From assembly GCF_003609975.1 (NCBI RefSeq), contig NZ_AP018400.1, forward strand, positions 1,376,501 to 1,440,500: a DNA stretch of 64,000 nt, written 5' to 3'. The notes under the pieces were generated by a model. That model was not told the DNA's origin. It ran no database searches and was given only the letters and a program-made list of their open reading frames with translations. A program made the position numbers and the translations under genes. Each line of letters starts with the position of its first letter. The stretch's first letter is position 1. This DNA comes from Streptococcus ruminantium (GTDB lineage Bacteria > Bacillota > Bacilli > Lactobacillales > Streptococcaceae). Shown here in pieces: positions 25,632-34,583 of the stretch.

Positions 25632-27163
25632 TGGGCATTTACCTCACTGATCAATCCCTTAATATCAATCTTACCATTGGCGGTCAGTGGTAGACTATCA
25701 CGGTAGATAAACTTAGATGGCATCATGTAATCCATCATTCGATCTGTCAACTCCCGCTTAATAGCCTTGGTCAACTCCAATTCCCTAGAAAACTGCTCCA
25801 TAACCCCAGCTTTGGGAACTACATAGGCCAAGAGATTTTGTACTTTATGATCTGCGTTATAGCGCGGAACTGCCACTGCAGCCTCAACTAGACTGGATTT
25901 GTTCAGATGTTGACCCACTTCCTCTAGCTCAATACGATAGCCATTGTACTTGATTTGAAAGTCCATACGCCCACCATAGAGCAAGAGTCCCTCGTCTGTC
26001 ATCATCCCCAAATCACCAGTATGATAAGCCTGAAGCCCTTCAAATTTGAAAAAGGCAGCCTCTGTCCGCTCTGGATTGTTTAAATAACCTTTTGACACTG
26101 CTGGACCGGATACAATAATCTCTCCCTGCTGTCCATTCGGCACTACTTTACCGTCCTCTCCCAAAATAAAAGTCGGCGAGTCTGGTTTGGTATAACCAAT
26201 CGGTAGACGTTTGCAGGTAGCTAACATTTCATTAGTAATAGAAACTGCCGATAAGGCGACTGTAGCCTCGGTAGGACCATAGGCATTGACAATAACAGCA
26301 TTTGGAAAACGTTCGCGGAGCTTCTGAGCAGTTTTTACTGTCAATTCCTCACCATCAAAATAAAAATGCGTCAACTCTGGCAGATGCTGACTATCAAACT
26401 CACGAGACAGCAAAGCCATGTCCACAAATGACGGCGTTGAGGTCCAAATCTTAAATGGTAAGGCTTGGATCGTTTCAAACAAGGTCTTAAAATCTAAGGT
26501 CAATTCCTTTGGAAGGGCAAATAAGGTCCCACCCATAGCAAGAGTCGGTGCCCAATACATGACTGACAAATCAAATGAATAAGGCGGCTGAGCTAGCATT
26601 TGTGGCCGTTCCGGCACTGCAAACTCCTTATCTGTTACCATCCAATTAGTAAAGCTAAGAAGATTACGATGGGAAATCTGCACTCCCTTAGGCTTTCCAG
26701 TCGTTCCAGATGTAAAGATGATATAGTAAATCTCATCTCCTTCTACGGGATGAGTCAAGCGGTAAGGTGTTTTATTCTGAACTATCTCTTTCAATTCAGA
26801 CAAACCAACGACCGGCAAACTAGTCCCTAGAGGAAAATCGGTCACCGCAAATACCATGCTAGGCTCTGCTATTTCTATAATCGCTTCAATCCTATCGAGA
26901 GCTGAGTGACTATCCACAGGTATATAGGGATGACCTGCCTTTGTCAAGCCGACAAAAGTAGCCAACATATGGTATTCTTGACCACCAAAGACGATAACAG
27001 GAGATTTTGGTGGCAAGTCTAAACCATCGATATAAGCTGCTAAGGAATCGGAATCTGCCTTCAAATCTCCATAGCTATAAGTTTGCCCCAGATAATGATA
27101 AACAGGATAGTCAGGGGTTTCTTGGGCAAAATACTCTATTCTTTCTAACATACTTTGAATCAT
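25628..27163 (-). CDS. dltA: D-alanine--D-alanyl carrier protein ligase DltA
   Basis: Adenylates D-alanine and loads it on DltC. 511 residues with the adenylating-enzyme cores [20 protein letters not shown] (near 150), [33 protein letters not shown] (near 295), [20 protein letters not shown] and the C-terminal [12 protein letters not shown] with its catalytic lysine. AAAGGAGAAGG precedes the ATG. Twenty bases after dltX. Confidence 0.97.
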   Translation of the reverse strand: MIQSMLERIEYFAQETPDYPVYHYLGQTYSYGDLKADSDSLAAYIDGLDLPPKSPVIVFGGQEYHMLATFVGLTKAGHPYIPVDSHSALDRIEAIIEIAEPSMVFAVTDFPLGTSLPVVGLSELKEIVQNKTPYRLTHPVEGDEIYYIIFTSGTTGKPKGVQISHRNLLSFTNWMVTDKEFAVPERPQMLAQPPYSFDLSVMYWAPTLAMGGTLFALPKELTLDFKTLFETIQALPFKIWTSTPSFVDMALLSREFDSQHLPELTHFYFDGEELTVKTAQKLRERFPNAVIVNAYGPTEATVALSAVSITNEMLATCKRLPIGYTKPDSPTFILGEDGKVVPNGQQGEIIVSGPAVSKGYLNNPERTEAAFFKFEGLQAYHTGDLGMMTDEGLLLYGGRMDFQIKYNGYRIELEEVGQHLNKSSLVEAAVAVPRYNADHKVQNLLAYVVPKAGVMEQFSRELELTKAIKRELTDRMMDYMMPSKFIYRDSLPLTANGKIDIKGLISEVNAQ

Positions 27164-27183
27164 TTTATACTCTTCCTTCTCCT

Positions 27184-27327
27184 TTAAAATTCATTATAGA
27201 TAAAACTACCCTGTCCTATATCCAAATAGCTGTATAAATACAAGAGCACCAATAATATAAAAAAATAGAACAACATCCTACCAACAAATATCAAAACTGG
27301 ATGTTTGGTTATTACATTTTCCATCAT
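27184..27327 (-). CDS. dltX: DltX, short membrane protein of the dlt operon
   Basis: Forty-seven codons lying directly ahead of dltA. The product is [20 protein letters not shown], a single membrane helix ([15 protein letters not shown]) and the tail [16 protein letters not shown] is the conserved C-terminal motif of DltX, which in other Gram-positives is needed for D-alanine transfer to teichoic acid. Two adjacent ATGs (27327, 27324); the ribosome site is weak (GGAAGAG about 10 bases up). A TTGACA at 27377-27382 may be its -35, but no convincing -10 follows. Confidence 0.88.
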   Translation of the reverse strand: MMENVITKHPVLIFVGRMLFYFFILLVLLYLYSYLDIGQGSFIYNEF

Positions 27328-27410
27328 TATAAACAAACTCTTCCCTTTTTTCTGTATTGCCATAGTACTACAACAATGTCAAAAAAACAAGTAAAAGATA
27401 GAGGTAAAAA

Positions 27411-27440
27411 ACAGAAAAGACTGAACTAAGGAGTCCAGTC
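27411..27440 (-). terminator. Terminator of nagB
   Basis: On the minus strand GACTGGAC / GTTCAGTC stem (one G-U) around CTCCTTA-type loop, followed by TTTTCTGTTTTTT. Confidence 0.8.
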
Positions 27441-27509
27441 TCACATCCTTTAAGTGGATAGAAACACCAAAATTTTCCCCTATGAAGAAAAATCCATCTC
27501 ACTTTCTTT

Positions 27510-28214
27510 TTAATCAAACTTACTAGCTGCGTCTTCATCAATAATTAGAACCACATCTTCGTGCTTTTGAAGAATACTAGCTGGAACCTCTTCCGTTACA
27601 GGTCCCTCCACGGTCGCCTTAATTGCGCCAGCTTTTTCAGAACCATAGGCCATAAGGACAATGGTTTTAGCTGCCATGATATTAGCAATTCCCATAGAAA
27701 TCGCTTGTTTTGGTACCTCATCTGCTGTTTGAAAGAAGCGACTATTAGCTTCAATAGTGGATGGTGCTAAATCAACTAAATGTGTTTGTCCATCAAATGA
27801 AGCGCCTGGTTCGTTAAAACCGATATGCCCATTGCGACCAATCCCCAAAATCTGGAAATCAACCGGATTTTCTGACAAGATTTGATTGTAACGCGCGGCT
27901 TCTGCTGCTACATCCTCTGCCAGTCCATTGGGCAAATAAGACTGCTTGAAGGGCTTGGCATTGAATAAATTTTCCTTCATGAAGTGGACATAGGATTGGT
28001 CACTGTTCTCATCTAAACCAACATATTCATCTAAATTCACAGAAGTCACATCTGAAAAATCTAGTTCGGACTCTCGAATCAATCTGTAAAATTCCAATGG
28101 ACTGGAACCTGTCGCTAACCCCAGAACCTTTGCTCCATTCGCTAATTTTTCTCTCAAGAGGTTTAAAGCAACTATTGCCCCCTCTGCTTGATTTTTTACA
28201 ATATGAATTTTCAT
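27510..28214 (-). CDS. nagB: Glucosamine-6-phosphate deaminase
   Basis: Converts glucosamine-6-phosphate to fructose-6-phosphate and ammonia, feeding amino sugars into glycolysis. 234 residues: [15 protein letters not shown] near 40, [20 protein letters not shown] near 65 (catalytic Asp), [14 protein letters not shown] near 127 (His and Asn-Glu). Start 28214 (MKIHIVKNQ) has GAGG upstream; the longer frame from 28283 would start inside the promoter. Controlled by two NagR-type operators. Confidence 0.96.
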   Translation of the reverse strand: MKIHIVKNQAEGAIVALNLLREKLANGAKVLGLATGSSPLEFYRLIRESELDFSDVTSVNLDEYVGLDENSDQSYVHFMKENLFNAKPFKQSYLPNGLAEDVAAEAARYNQILSENPVDFQILGIGRNGHIGFNEPGASFDGQTHLVDLAPSTIEANSRFFQTADEVPKQAISMGIANIMAAKTIVLMAYGSEKAGAIKATVEGPVTEEVPASILQKHEDVVLIIDEDAASKFD

Positions 28215-28228
28215 AAAACACCTCTTTT

Positions 28229-28283
28229 TGGTATAGACCGATTTTCTTATCTTTATTATATGGTATAGACCAATTTTTGTCAA
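28229..28283 (-). promoter_or_regulatory. nagB promoter with two NagR-type operators
   Basis: On the minus strand TTGACA (28278-28283), 17 bases, TATAAT (28255-28260). The 12-base motif TGGTATAGACCA or its close copy occurs twice: 28261-28272 fills the spacer between -35 and -10, and 28229-28240 lies just after the start of transcription. Centres are 32 bases apart, three helical turns. This matches the GntR-family NagR (dre) site of streptococci; amino-sugar phosphate should lift repression. Confidence 0.85.
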
Positions 28284-28352
28284 GCACTTATATCCAATAA
28301 TATATTATAGCAACAAAATACCTCTATCATTGATTCCTAAAAGGAGGAAATA

Positions 28353-28394
28353 TTGTTAAAAGCTTTCCTCATCCTTCATCTATTTGTGGTATAA
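28353..28394 (+). CDS. Possible 13-residue hydrophobic leader peptide
   Basis: A strong ribosome site AAGGAGG (28341-28347) stands 5 bases before TTG, which opens a frame encoding MLKAFLILHLFVV and stopping inside the -10 box of the next gene. No promoter is obvious upstream. It could be a decoy site, a leader peptide or chance. Confidence 0.25.
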   Translation: MLKAFLILHLFVV

Positions 28395-28404
28395 TATACT
28401 TATG
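28390..28404 (+). promoter_or_regulatory. Extended -10 promoter ending at the 28402 start codon
   Basis: TGGTATAAT: perfect TATAAT (28390-28395) with extended -10 TG. No good -35. The ATG at 28402 is six bases after the -10, the expected +1. Confidence 0.6.
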
Positions 28405-28569
28405 ACAGATGCGCTTTTTTATTTATTTTTTATCGGTATTCTTCTCTGCCTTGCTGGCTATTTTATCCCAAAATCAAGGGTTCTAAAATTTATCTTCTAC
28501 CTTGCCGGTAGCCTATTAGTGGTGTTTCCTTTTGCCCTATTGATTTACTTGACCTACATTTTACTATGA
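28402..28569 (+). CDS. Small two-helix membrane protein, unknown function
   Basis: Fifty-five residues: [20 protein letters not shown] forms one membrane helix, [10 protein letters not shown] a positively charged turn, [20 protein letters not shown] a second helix. No family recognised. There is no ribosome site, and the promoter abuts the ATG, so it may be translated from a leaderless mRNA. It is 14 bases upstream of queA and likely co-transcribed with it. Confidence 0.65.
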   Translation: MTDALFYLFFIGILLCLAGYFIPKSRVLKFIFYLAGSLLVVFPFALLIYLTYILL

Positions 28570-28583
28570 TCCAAGGAGAGAAT

Positions 28584-29612
28584 ATGAATACTGCAGATTT
28601 TGATTTTGAATTACCCGAAGAACTGATTGCTCAAGTGCCTCTTGAAAAACGCGACAGTTCTAGACTATTGATTTTAAATCGTGAACACAAGAGCATGGTT
28701 GATAGTCATTTTGATCATATTATCGATCAGCTTAATCCAGGTGATGCTCTCGTCATGAACAATACTCGTGTCCTACCTGCCCGCCTTTATGGTTATAAGC
28801 CTGAAACGAATGGTCATGTAGAGCTTTTACTGTTAAAAAATATCCACGGTGATCAGTGGGAAGTACTTGCAAAACCAGCTAAACGCTTAAAAATTGGTGC
28901 TACTATCGCTTTTGGAGATGGTCGTTTGACAGCCACTATCGTGGAAGAATTAGAGCACGGTGGACGAATTGTTGAATTTTCCTACGATGGCATTTTCCTT
29001 GAAGTTTTAGAAAGTTTGGGCGAAATGCCCTTACCTCCTTATATCCATGAAAAATTGGAAGACCGAGAACGCTATCAGACGGTCTATGCTAAGGAAAATG
29101 GTTCAGCCGCAGCGCCAACTGCTGGTCTCCACTTTACTCAAGAACTACTGAAAAAAATTGAGAGAAAGGGAGTGAAACTCGTTTATTTGACCTTACATGT
29201 CGGTTTAGGAACATTCCGACCAGTATCTGTGGACAATGTTGAAGAGCACGAGATGCACTCAGAATTTTACAATCTACCTGCAGAAGCCGCTCAAATTCTC
29301 AACCAAGTCAAGGATAACGGTGGTCGTATCATTGCGGTCGGTACAACCTCTATCCGTACCTTGGAGACAATTGGAAACAAATTTAACGGCCGCTTGGAAG
29401 CTGACTCTGGTTGGACCAATATTTTTATCAAACCAGGCTATACTTTCCAGATTGTCGACGCTTTTTCAACCAATTTCCATCTACCAAAATCCACTCTTGT
29501 CATGCTTGTTTCTGCCTTTGCTGGTAGAGAATTTACTCTGGAAGCCTACAAGCATGCTGTCGAAGAAGGCTACCGTTTCTTCAGTTTTGGAGATGCTATG
29601 TTTATCCAATAA
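28584..29612 (+). CDS. queA: S-adenosylmethionine:tRNA ribosyltransferase-isomerase
   Basis: Builds epoxyqueuosine in tRNAs by transferring ribose from SAM. 342 residues with [20 protein letters not shown] at the start, [14 protein letters not shown] near 58, [15 protein letters not shown] near 175 and [20 protein letters not shown] near 200, all family signatures. Start 28584 follows AAGGAG; the ATG at 28566 does not. Confidence 0.97.
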   Translation: MNTADFDFELPEELIAQVPLEKRDSSRLLILNREHKSMVDSHFDHIIDQLNPGDALVMNNTRVLPARLYGYKPETNGHVELLLLKNIHGDQWEVLAKPAKRLKIGATIAFGDGRLTATIVEELEHGGRIVEFSYDGIFLEVLESLGEMPLPPYIHEKLEDRERYQTVYAKENGSAAAPTAGLHFTQELLKKIERKGVKLVYLTLHVGLGTFRPVSVDNVEEHEMHSEFYNLPAEAAQILNQVKDNGGRIIAVGTTSIRTLETIGNKFNGRLEADSGWTNIFIKPGYTFQIVDAFSTNFHLPKSTLVMLVSAFAGREFTLEAYKHAVEEGYRFFSFGDAMFIQ

Positions 29613-29824
29613 ACATACCTTTATTCTCATTTTCACAACCTATTGTCTTTTGTCTCAGATGGAACATCGATACTTTCGACTCACTTAACTCCGATTGTAT
29701 CTATCAGAAGTCTATTCAAAGGTCCTTATAACCAGTCTAAAAATGGGGTATATATTCTACCCAGACCACTAAAACTAATTTGATTTTGCTTTTCACTGAG
29801 CATTCACATCCCGAGGAGATTCCT

Positions 29825-30298
29825 ATGAACAAGATTGAAAGTCGTCATCAATTGATTCTGTCCTTGATTATGGAGAAAAAAATACATACCCAGCAGGAAT
29901 TACAGGAATTACTGCATGTAAATGGGGTGTCTGTCACTCAGTCTACGCTATCACGGGACATTAAAATGCTCAATCTCGTCAAGGTCAATGAGGAAGACTC
30001 AGCCCACTATGTCATCAATCCTATCGCACCGACACGCTGGGAAAAACGACTACGGCTCTACATGGAAGATGCTCTGGTAATGCTAAAGCCTATCCAGCAT
30101 CAAGTAGTACTAAAAACCCTACCCGGCTTGGCCAATTCTTTCGGTTCCATCTTGGATGCTATGGAAATTCCTCAAATTGTTGCAACAGTCTGTGGAGATG
30201 ATGTCTGTCTCATCATTTGTGAGAATGTAGAAGGCGCTCAGGCTTGCTTTGACTATCTAAAACAGTACACTCCACCATTTTTCTTTAGTAGACTATGA
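29825..30298 (+). CDS. argR: Arginine repressor ArgR/AhrC family
   Basis: Arginine-sensing regulator of arginine synthesis and of the arginine deiminase operon, which lies nearby (34.6-41.8 kb). 157 residues: N-terminal winged helix ([20 protein letters not shown], then [20 protein letters not shown] with the recognition helix) and a C-terminal hexamerisation/arginine domain ([37 protein letters not shown]). Start 29825 follows GAGGAG; the longer frame from 29780 is unlikely. Confidence 0.94.
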   Translation: MNKIESRHQLILSLIMEKKIHTQQELQELLHVNGVSVTQSTLSRDIKMLNLVKVNEEDSAHYVINPIAPTRWEKRLRLYMEDALVMLKPIQHQVVLKTLPGLANSFGSILDAMEIPQIVATVCGDDVCLIICENVEGAQACFDYLKQYTPPFFFSRL

Positions 30299-30359
30299 GG
30301 CTAGAGCCGACTCAATATTATTTAGTTAGTAAATCTATTTCTTCCAGTAAATGAAAAAT

Positions 30360-30408
30360 AAATCATCTGGGTAAACCAATATATAGGGTTTACTCAGATG
30401 ATTTTTTT
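30360..30408 (+). terminator. Terminator of argR
   Basis: Eighteen-base stem AAATCATCTGGGTAAACC (30360-30377) with GGTTTACTCAGATGATTT (30387-30404), loop of 9, then T run. Confidence 0.93.
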
Positions 30409-30931
30409 GTTGATAGATACTTCTTGGTGGAGGAGAAACTGATTAGATTACACTAATCAATCACAAAACTTCTAAAAAAACATAGTGGTCTTGTAGTAGC
30501 TTTCTAACTTTTCTATGTCCTCATATTTTTCTGATATGATTGCTTAAAAAATAGGTCCTATCGGTGGAAAAGTTTATGCTTATACCCTCTTGCACTTTTA
30601 TTCCAATCAAGGTAAATAGTAAAGATTGATGCACGATAAAATAATAATTCCATATTTTCACAAGCAATTAGAATTTCTGACAAGTAATTTTACTGAGTTT
30701 TTATTATCATTTTGAATAATACAGTCAGGTGAAAGACTAGAAAATCTGTGTGAGATTTTGCTTCTTGTAAGACAGAGTGTGAAAAAACCGACAAATGAGA
30801 TATGCCTCCTGAGTCGCAAACAAGCTCCTCAAGAAAGATGTCATTCCAAACTAAAGTTGATTTATAGTGTACTGCTTATATTCATGATTTGTTAACTGTT
30901 TTGCTCAAATCGTAATTACAAGTTCTGACAT
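30409..30931. other. Intergenic stretch with possible gene scraps
   Basis: No complete gene. Two short stop-bounded frames read like protein: plus strand near 30558-30620 (GPIGGKVYAYTLLHFYSNQG then stop) and minus strand near 30477-30545 (AIISEKYEDIEKLESYYKTT). Neither has a start or ribosome site, nor a family I know; decay remnants are one reading. Confidence 0.35.
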
Positions 30932-30970
30932 GAAAAATGGGTATCTCCAAACTGGATTTACCCATTTTTA
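30932..30970. terminator. Terminator of the GH16 gene, bidirectional
   Basis: Inverted repeat AAAAATGGGTA (from 30933) / TACCCATTTTT (to 30969) around a 14-base loop, with A/T tracts on both sides. Confidence 0.65.
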
Positions 30971-31008
30971 TATTTTTTAACTAGTTTGTGCCCAGACTCT
31001 TTGAATCT

Positions 31009-34000
31009 TTACTGTATTCCTTTGTTCCTGCTTTTTACGGTAGCTAACTTCCCTAATCCTAGAATACCAAAAATGGTAAGATCGGTATTGGTCACCATTC
31101 CTGTATTTGGTAACTGTTTTTCTGGATGCCCTACTTGCTTGTCTCTGTGACTCCTTTCACCAGTCACCTGTCCTGTTCTTATAGCCCCTTCAGAAGCGAG
31201 ATTTTTTTCTTTTTTCGTACTACTCTTCTCACTAGAAATGAGCGGTAGATAACCTTCTGGTATTGACTTTGATTTGGTATGATCTCCTGGTAGCAAAGCA
31301 ACCAATGCCTCACGTGCAGCCCTAACTTCTGCTAAATAACCATCCACTATTGCTTGCTCAGTTTTGTTCAGTTTCCAATCAATTCTATCCAATACTGCTC
31401 GAAGCGCAGCAACGCTTTCTGACGTGTATGTGCTCAAATCAGCAGGAATTTTCTCCACCTCTTCCCGTAAGTCAGTATAATCTGCCGGAAAAGAAGATTG
31501 ATCTGCTGCCACAAAAGTTACTTTCGCTAATTGCACATCGCTAGCTATCAATTCTTTCTTGGCACCGCTCTCTAATTGATAAGAAATCCCTGATATTTTA
31601 GGAAAAACAATCTTGATATAGTTAGTTCCCTTGCGAATCCCTCGAATATCAAATGTAGTCCGAGCGTAGGCAGGCGTAGCCTCTACAAAGTTATCAACTA
31701 CACTAGTAGTCTCTTTATTCCACGTTTTTCCATCAGCAGATGAATAAACTGTAAAATCAATAGCTCCATCATTTACCCCTACCAAATGTTTACGAACAGA
31801 CTTACCTTCTTTAGCCCAAGCCTTATTATTGTAAACCGCATAGTCTTCCAAAGTCTTGTAATAGGCTGTCAAATGGAGAGATTGGGGATCTTTCACTTGA
31901 TAAATAAGAGCATTTTCTTCTTGACCAGTCGCATATAATCGACTTGTTTCATAACGAGGTTGTCCACCATAGTAAAAATTATTTTTATTCTCATGGGGAG
32001 CTTGACCGTGAGAAACAGCTGTTAACTGGCCTAGTTTCCTACTAGGTTTAATGACATAGTCGTTTGCAGGAGTGTCATCTAGATTATCAAAATAAGTCTT
32101 TTCTTGTCCTGCTTTTTGATAGACACGAATCCAATCAATCAGGTATTCGCTATCTTGTTTTGTCATGTTCTTGTTGTAATCAACATCACCAACCCAACCA
32201 TCACCAACTTGTGTTTCCAAGATTGGAAACATTGGACGGGTATGCATGCCATCTCTGTCTTTACCACGTTGGGTTTGGAAAACAAATTTCCCATCAATAT
32301 ACCATTTGATGACATCTGGTGTCCACTCTACTTCATAGACGTGGAATTGTTGACTCCAAGCCTCATAATGTTTGATTGGAACACCGTGAGATTCTTTATT
32401 TTTAGCTAGAATACCAAAATGGTTGGTCGTCCATGCTTCCCATGGATTTTGACCAAGATATTCCAATATATCAATCTCATCATGGCCGGTTTCATCTTGC
32501 GCCAACATCCAAATGGCTGGCCAGATTCCCTTGGAATCATTAACCTTTGCCCGAACAGCTATACGACCAAATTGAAAAGAGTATTTGTCTTTAGATTCTA
32601 AACGTCCTGATGACCATGTAACTTTTTGTGGCAATTCTGTGTTATTATAGCGGTCCAAGCCAACTGCCTTAATTAAATTTTCTTTCGTATTGTGATTGGT
32701 TGTCCGGATAGACAAGTAACTCTTATCTCCATCCTTTTTAATAGAAACAGCTCCTCGATTGTAAATGGCAGCATGATTCCACATACCATCAATAATTTGC
32801 CACTTGTTTTCATCAACCTTCTCACCGTTAAATTCGTCTGACCAAACCAAGGTATCGTATTCAGATTTAGGTGGAACGTATTCTGGAGTTGACTCGTCAT
32901 AAGACTTACCTCGTCCCATGATTTGAATTTCTGAATAGCGGAGAGGCTTAGCATCTGTACGCACCCCTGTGAATCGAACATATCTAGCCTTAGAACCTTT
33001 TGGAACTGCAATAGTTAGAATCTCCCCTTCACCAATGGATAGATTGCTTCCACTGTAGACAGTCTTATAGGCATTTCCTGCATTATAGTCATCATCTAAA
33101 TCTACGCGAAAATTGCGATAATCTCCTGGTGACAGCTTAACCTTGATTTCCTCAATGGTATAAATATTTTTAAACTCATATTGCAGATAAGCAGCATTTC
33201 CTGTTGATTCTTGCGTAGTATAATTATCATCAAACTTGCCATCATTGATAGCATCAGGATTGCTTGGCGCCTTTCCATAAAAATACGGTTTTTTCAAGGC
33301 AGCAAGGTTAACTAGCTCAGTCTGCGATTCTTCATCAGCATTCGCATCTGCTTCTACTTTAGCCAACACTTCAACCTCATTAAATAGAACACCATTGCTA
33401 TAACCTTTCCAGGAACTATTGGTATTTTGAATATAATGACCCCGACCCCAAATACGGATATAACGCGCATCAATCGGTGTTGATAATTGAATAACCTGCG
33501 GTTGCCCCTTTGTTTCAACTGTTTCTACCACATCTGCTTTCTCAAAAATAACCTTTGTGGTCTCAGGAGAAAAATCTGCACTTGTAGACAATTCAACCTT
33601 GACATCCTTAAACGTTGATATGGCATTTTCATAGGTATTCCGATGAATTTTTATAGTATGAACAGGAACCGTTTTCTCGAAATCATACTGAATGTGGACA
33701 TGATCCCATTTTGAATAACCATTATCAGCTCCACCAGTTTCTTCACCTGCAATAATTTTCGTATTATTGTTAGTATCATCAGCACTACCATAAATTGTTC
33801 CATCGGTGGCTGCTGTTGGATTTTTTATCGTAACTGAAGGAATAGTTGTCAACTCTGAAGCCATCAGGTGCTGACTATTGGTTGTAGGCTCTTTGCCTTC
33901 TATCACATTTTTGTCAACTACTTTAGATGGCTCTTTGCCTTCTTCTGGCGCTAAAGCTTTTGTTTCTCTCAGAGAGTCTGATTCTGGTGCTCCTTGTCCC

Positions 34001-34176
34001 AAAATAGCAGTTGACTCATCAGTCGCTGCTATGTCCTTGTGACTAACCACTGTCGATTCTTCTGTTGAGAGTTCATTGGCAGCAGCAATCTGCTCTGCCC
34101 ACATCAAAAAGCTAGCACAGACTAAGAGCTGCCCCAGAATGACTTTTTTTGCAAACTTACTAGGTTCCTTTTTCAT
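31009..34176 (-). CDS. LPXTG-anchored glycoside hydrolase family 16 enzyme with discoidin domains
   Basis: Large (1055-residue) surface enzyme. Order: signal peptide (1-33), Thr/Glu-rich spacer, F5/8 type C (discoidin) carbohydrate-binding domain (about 95-270, with HVHIQYDFEKTVPVHTIKIH and RYIRIWGRGHY), a second one (about 285-425, LQYEFKNIYTIEEIKVKLS, ARYVRFTGVRTD), GH16 catalytic domain (about 440-690: LVWSDEFNGEKVDENKWQI, then the catalytic DEIDILEYLG, and EWTPDVIKWYIDGKFVFQT), a further galactose-binding-like region, a helical FIVAR-like segment (895-965), and LPNTG near 1022. GH16 enzymes cut beta-1,3/1,4-glucans, galactans or host beta-galactosides; substrate is not determinable here. 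The sorting tail is atypical, with a short hydrophobic stretch containing lysine. AGGAGG precedes the ATG. Confidence 0.9.
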   Translation of the reverse strand: MKKEPSKFAKKVILGQLLVCASFLMWAEQIAAANELSTEESTVVSHKDIAATDESTAILGQGAPESDSLRETKALAPEEGKEPSKVVDKNVIEGKEPTTNSQHLMASELTTIPSVTIKNPTAATDGTIYGSADDTNNNTKIIAGEETGGADNGYSKWDHVHIQYDFEKTVPVHTIKIHRNTYENAISTFKDVKVELSTSADFSPETTKVIFEKADVVETVETKGQPQVIQLSTPIDARYIRIWGRGHYIQNTNSSWKGYSNGVLFNEVEVLAKVEADANADEESQTELVNLAALKKPYFYGKAPSNPDAINDGKFDDNYTTQESTGNAAYLQYEFKNIYTIEEIKVKLSPGDYRNFRVDLDDDYNAGNAYKTVYSGSNLSIGEGEILTIAVPKGSKARYVRFTGVRTDAKPLRYSEIQIMGRGKSYDESTPEYVPPKSEYDTLVWSDEFNGEKVDENKWQIIDGMWNHAAIYNRGAVSIKKDGDKSYLSIRTTNHNTKENLIKAVGLDRYNNTELPQKVTWSSGRLESKDKYSFQFGRIAVRAKVNDSKGIWPAIWMLAQDETGHDEIDILEYLGQNPWEAWTTNHFGILAKNKESHGVPIKHYEAWSQQFHVYEVEWTPDVIKWYIDGKFVFQTQRGKDRDGMHTRPMFPILETQVGDGWVGDVDYNKNMTKQDSEYLIDWIRVYQKAGQEKTYFDNLDDTPANDYVIKPSRKLGQLTAVSHGQAPHENKNNFYYGGQPRYETSRLYATGQEENALIYQVKDPQSLHLTAYYKTLEDYAVYNNKAWAKEGKSVRKHLVGVNDGAIDFTVYSSADGKTWNKETTSVVDNFVEATPAYARTTFDIRGIRKGTNYIKIVFPKISGISYQLESGAKKELIASDVQLAKVTFVAADQSSFPADYTDLREEVEKIPADLSTYTSESVAALRAVLDRIDWKLNKTEQAIVDGYLAEVRAAREALVALLPGDHTKSKSIPEGYLPLISSEKSSTKKEKNLASEGAIRTGQVTGERSHRDKQVGHPEKQLPNTGMVTNTDLTIFGILGLGKLATVKSRNKGIQ

Positions 34177-34206
34177 CGTTCCCTCCTATAATGCTTGTAA
34201 GTTTAT

Positions 34207-34218
34207 GTTACCGGTAAC
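34207..34218. promoter_or_regulatory. Perfect palindrome upstream of the GH16 gene, operator candidate
   Basis: GTTACCGGTAAC, a 12-base perfect palindrome with a central CG, about 30 bases before the start codon. The form (TTACCGGTAA core) is typical of LacI/GalR-type sugar regulator sites. Confidence 0.5.
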
Positions 34219-34532
34219 CAAAATAAATCAATACACACAATATTCCAGACCAACTACTATAGTTTTTGATAAAAACTAGTTTGAATGACTATTAGGTGCA
34301 CTATTATATTTGTGATTACCATCCTACATCACAACTATAACATGTAATCTCTTTATTATAGAATAGGCTAGCTTGACCTTTTCTATATGCAAATGGGCTT
34401 TATTCCTAAAATAGCATATAATAAGTCACATTTTCATATATTACTAGCTCTTCCCTGCAAAATAGGAGCTAGTTCTATCTGGATGAGATACTAATAGCCT
34501 ATTTGCTGTTTTTTAAACAATTAAAACCTGCA
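34219..34532. other. Intergenic stretch upstream of the GH16 gene
   Basis: Contains the probable promoter region of the GH16 gene (no convincing hexamer pair) and an A/T inverted repeat GTTTTT / AAAAAC at about 34260-34280. No gene seen. Confidence 0.4.
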
Positions 34533-34565
34533 AAAAGAGTTCTCAGGTTAAAACCCAAGAACTCC
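34533..34565 (-). terminator. Terminator of the arc cluster
   Basis: On the minus strand GAGTTCT (34559-34565) / AGAACTC (34538-34544), a 14-base loop with further GGG/CCT pairing, then TTTTTG. Confidence 0.82.
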
Positions 34566-34583
34566 ACTTTAATACATATTTTA

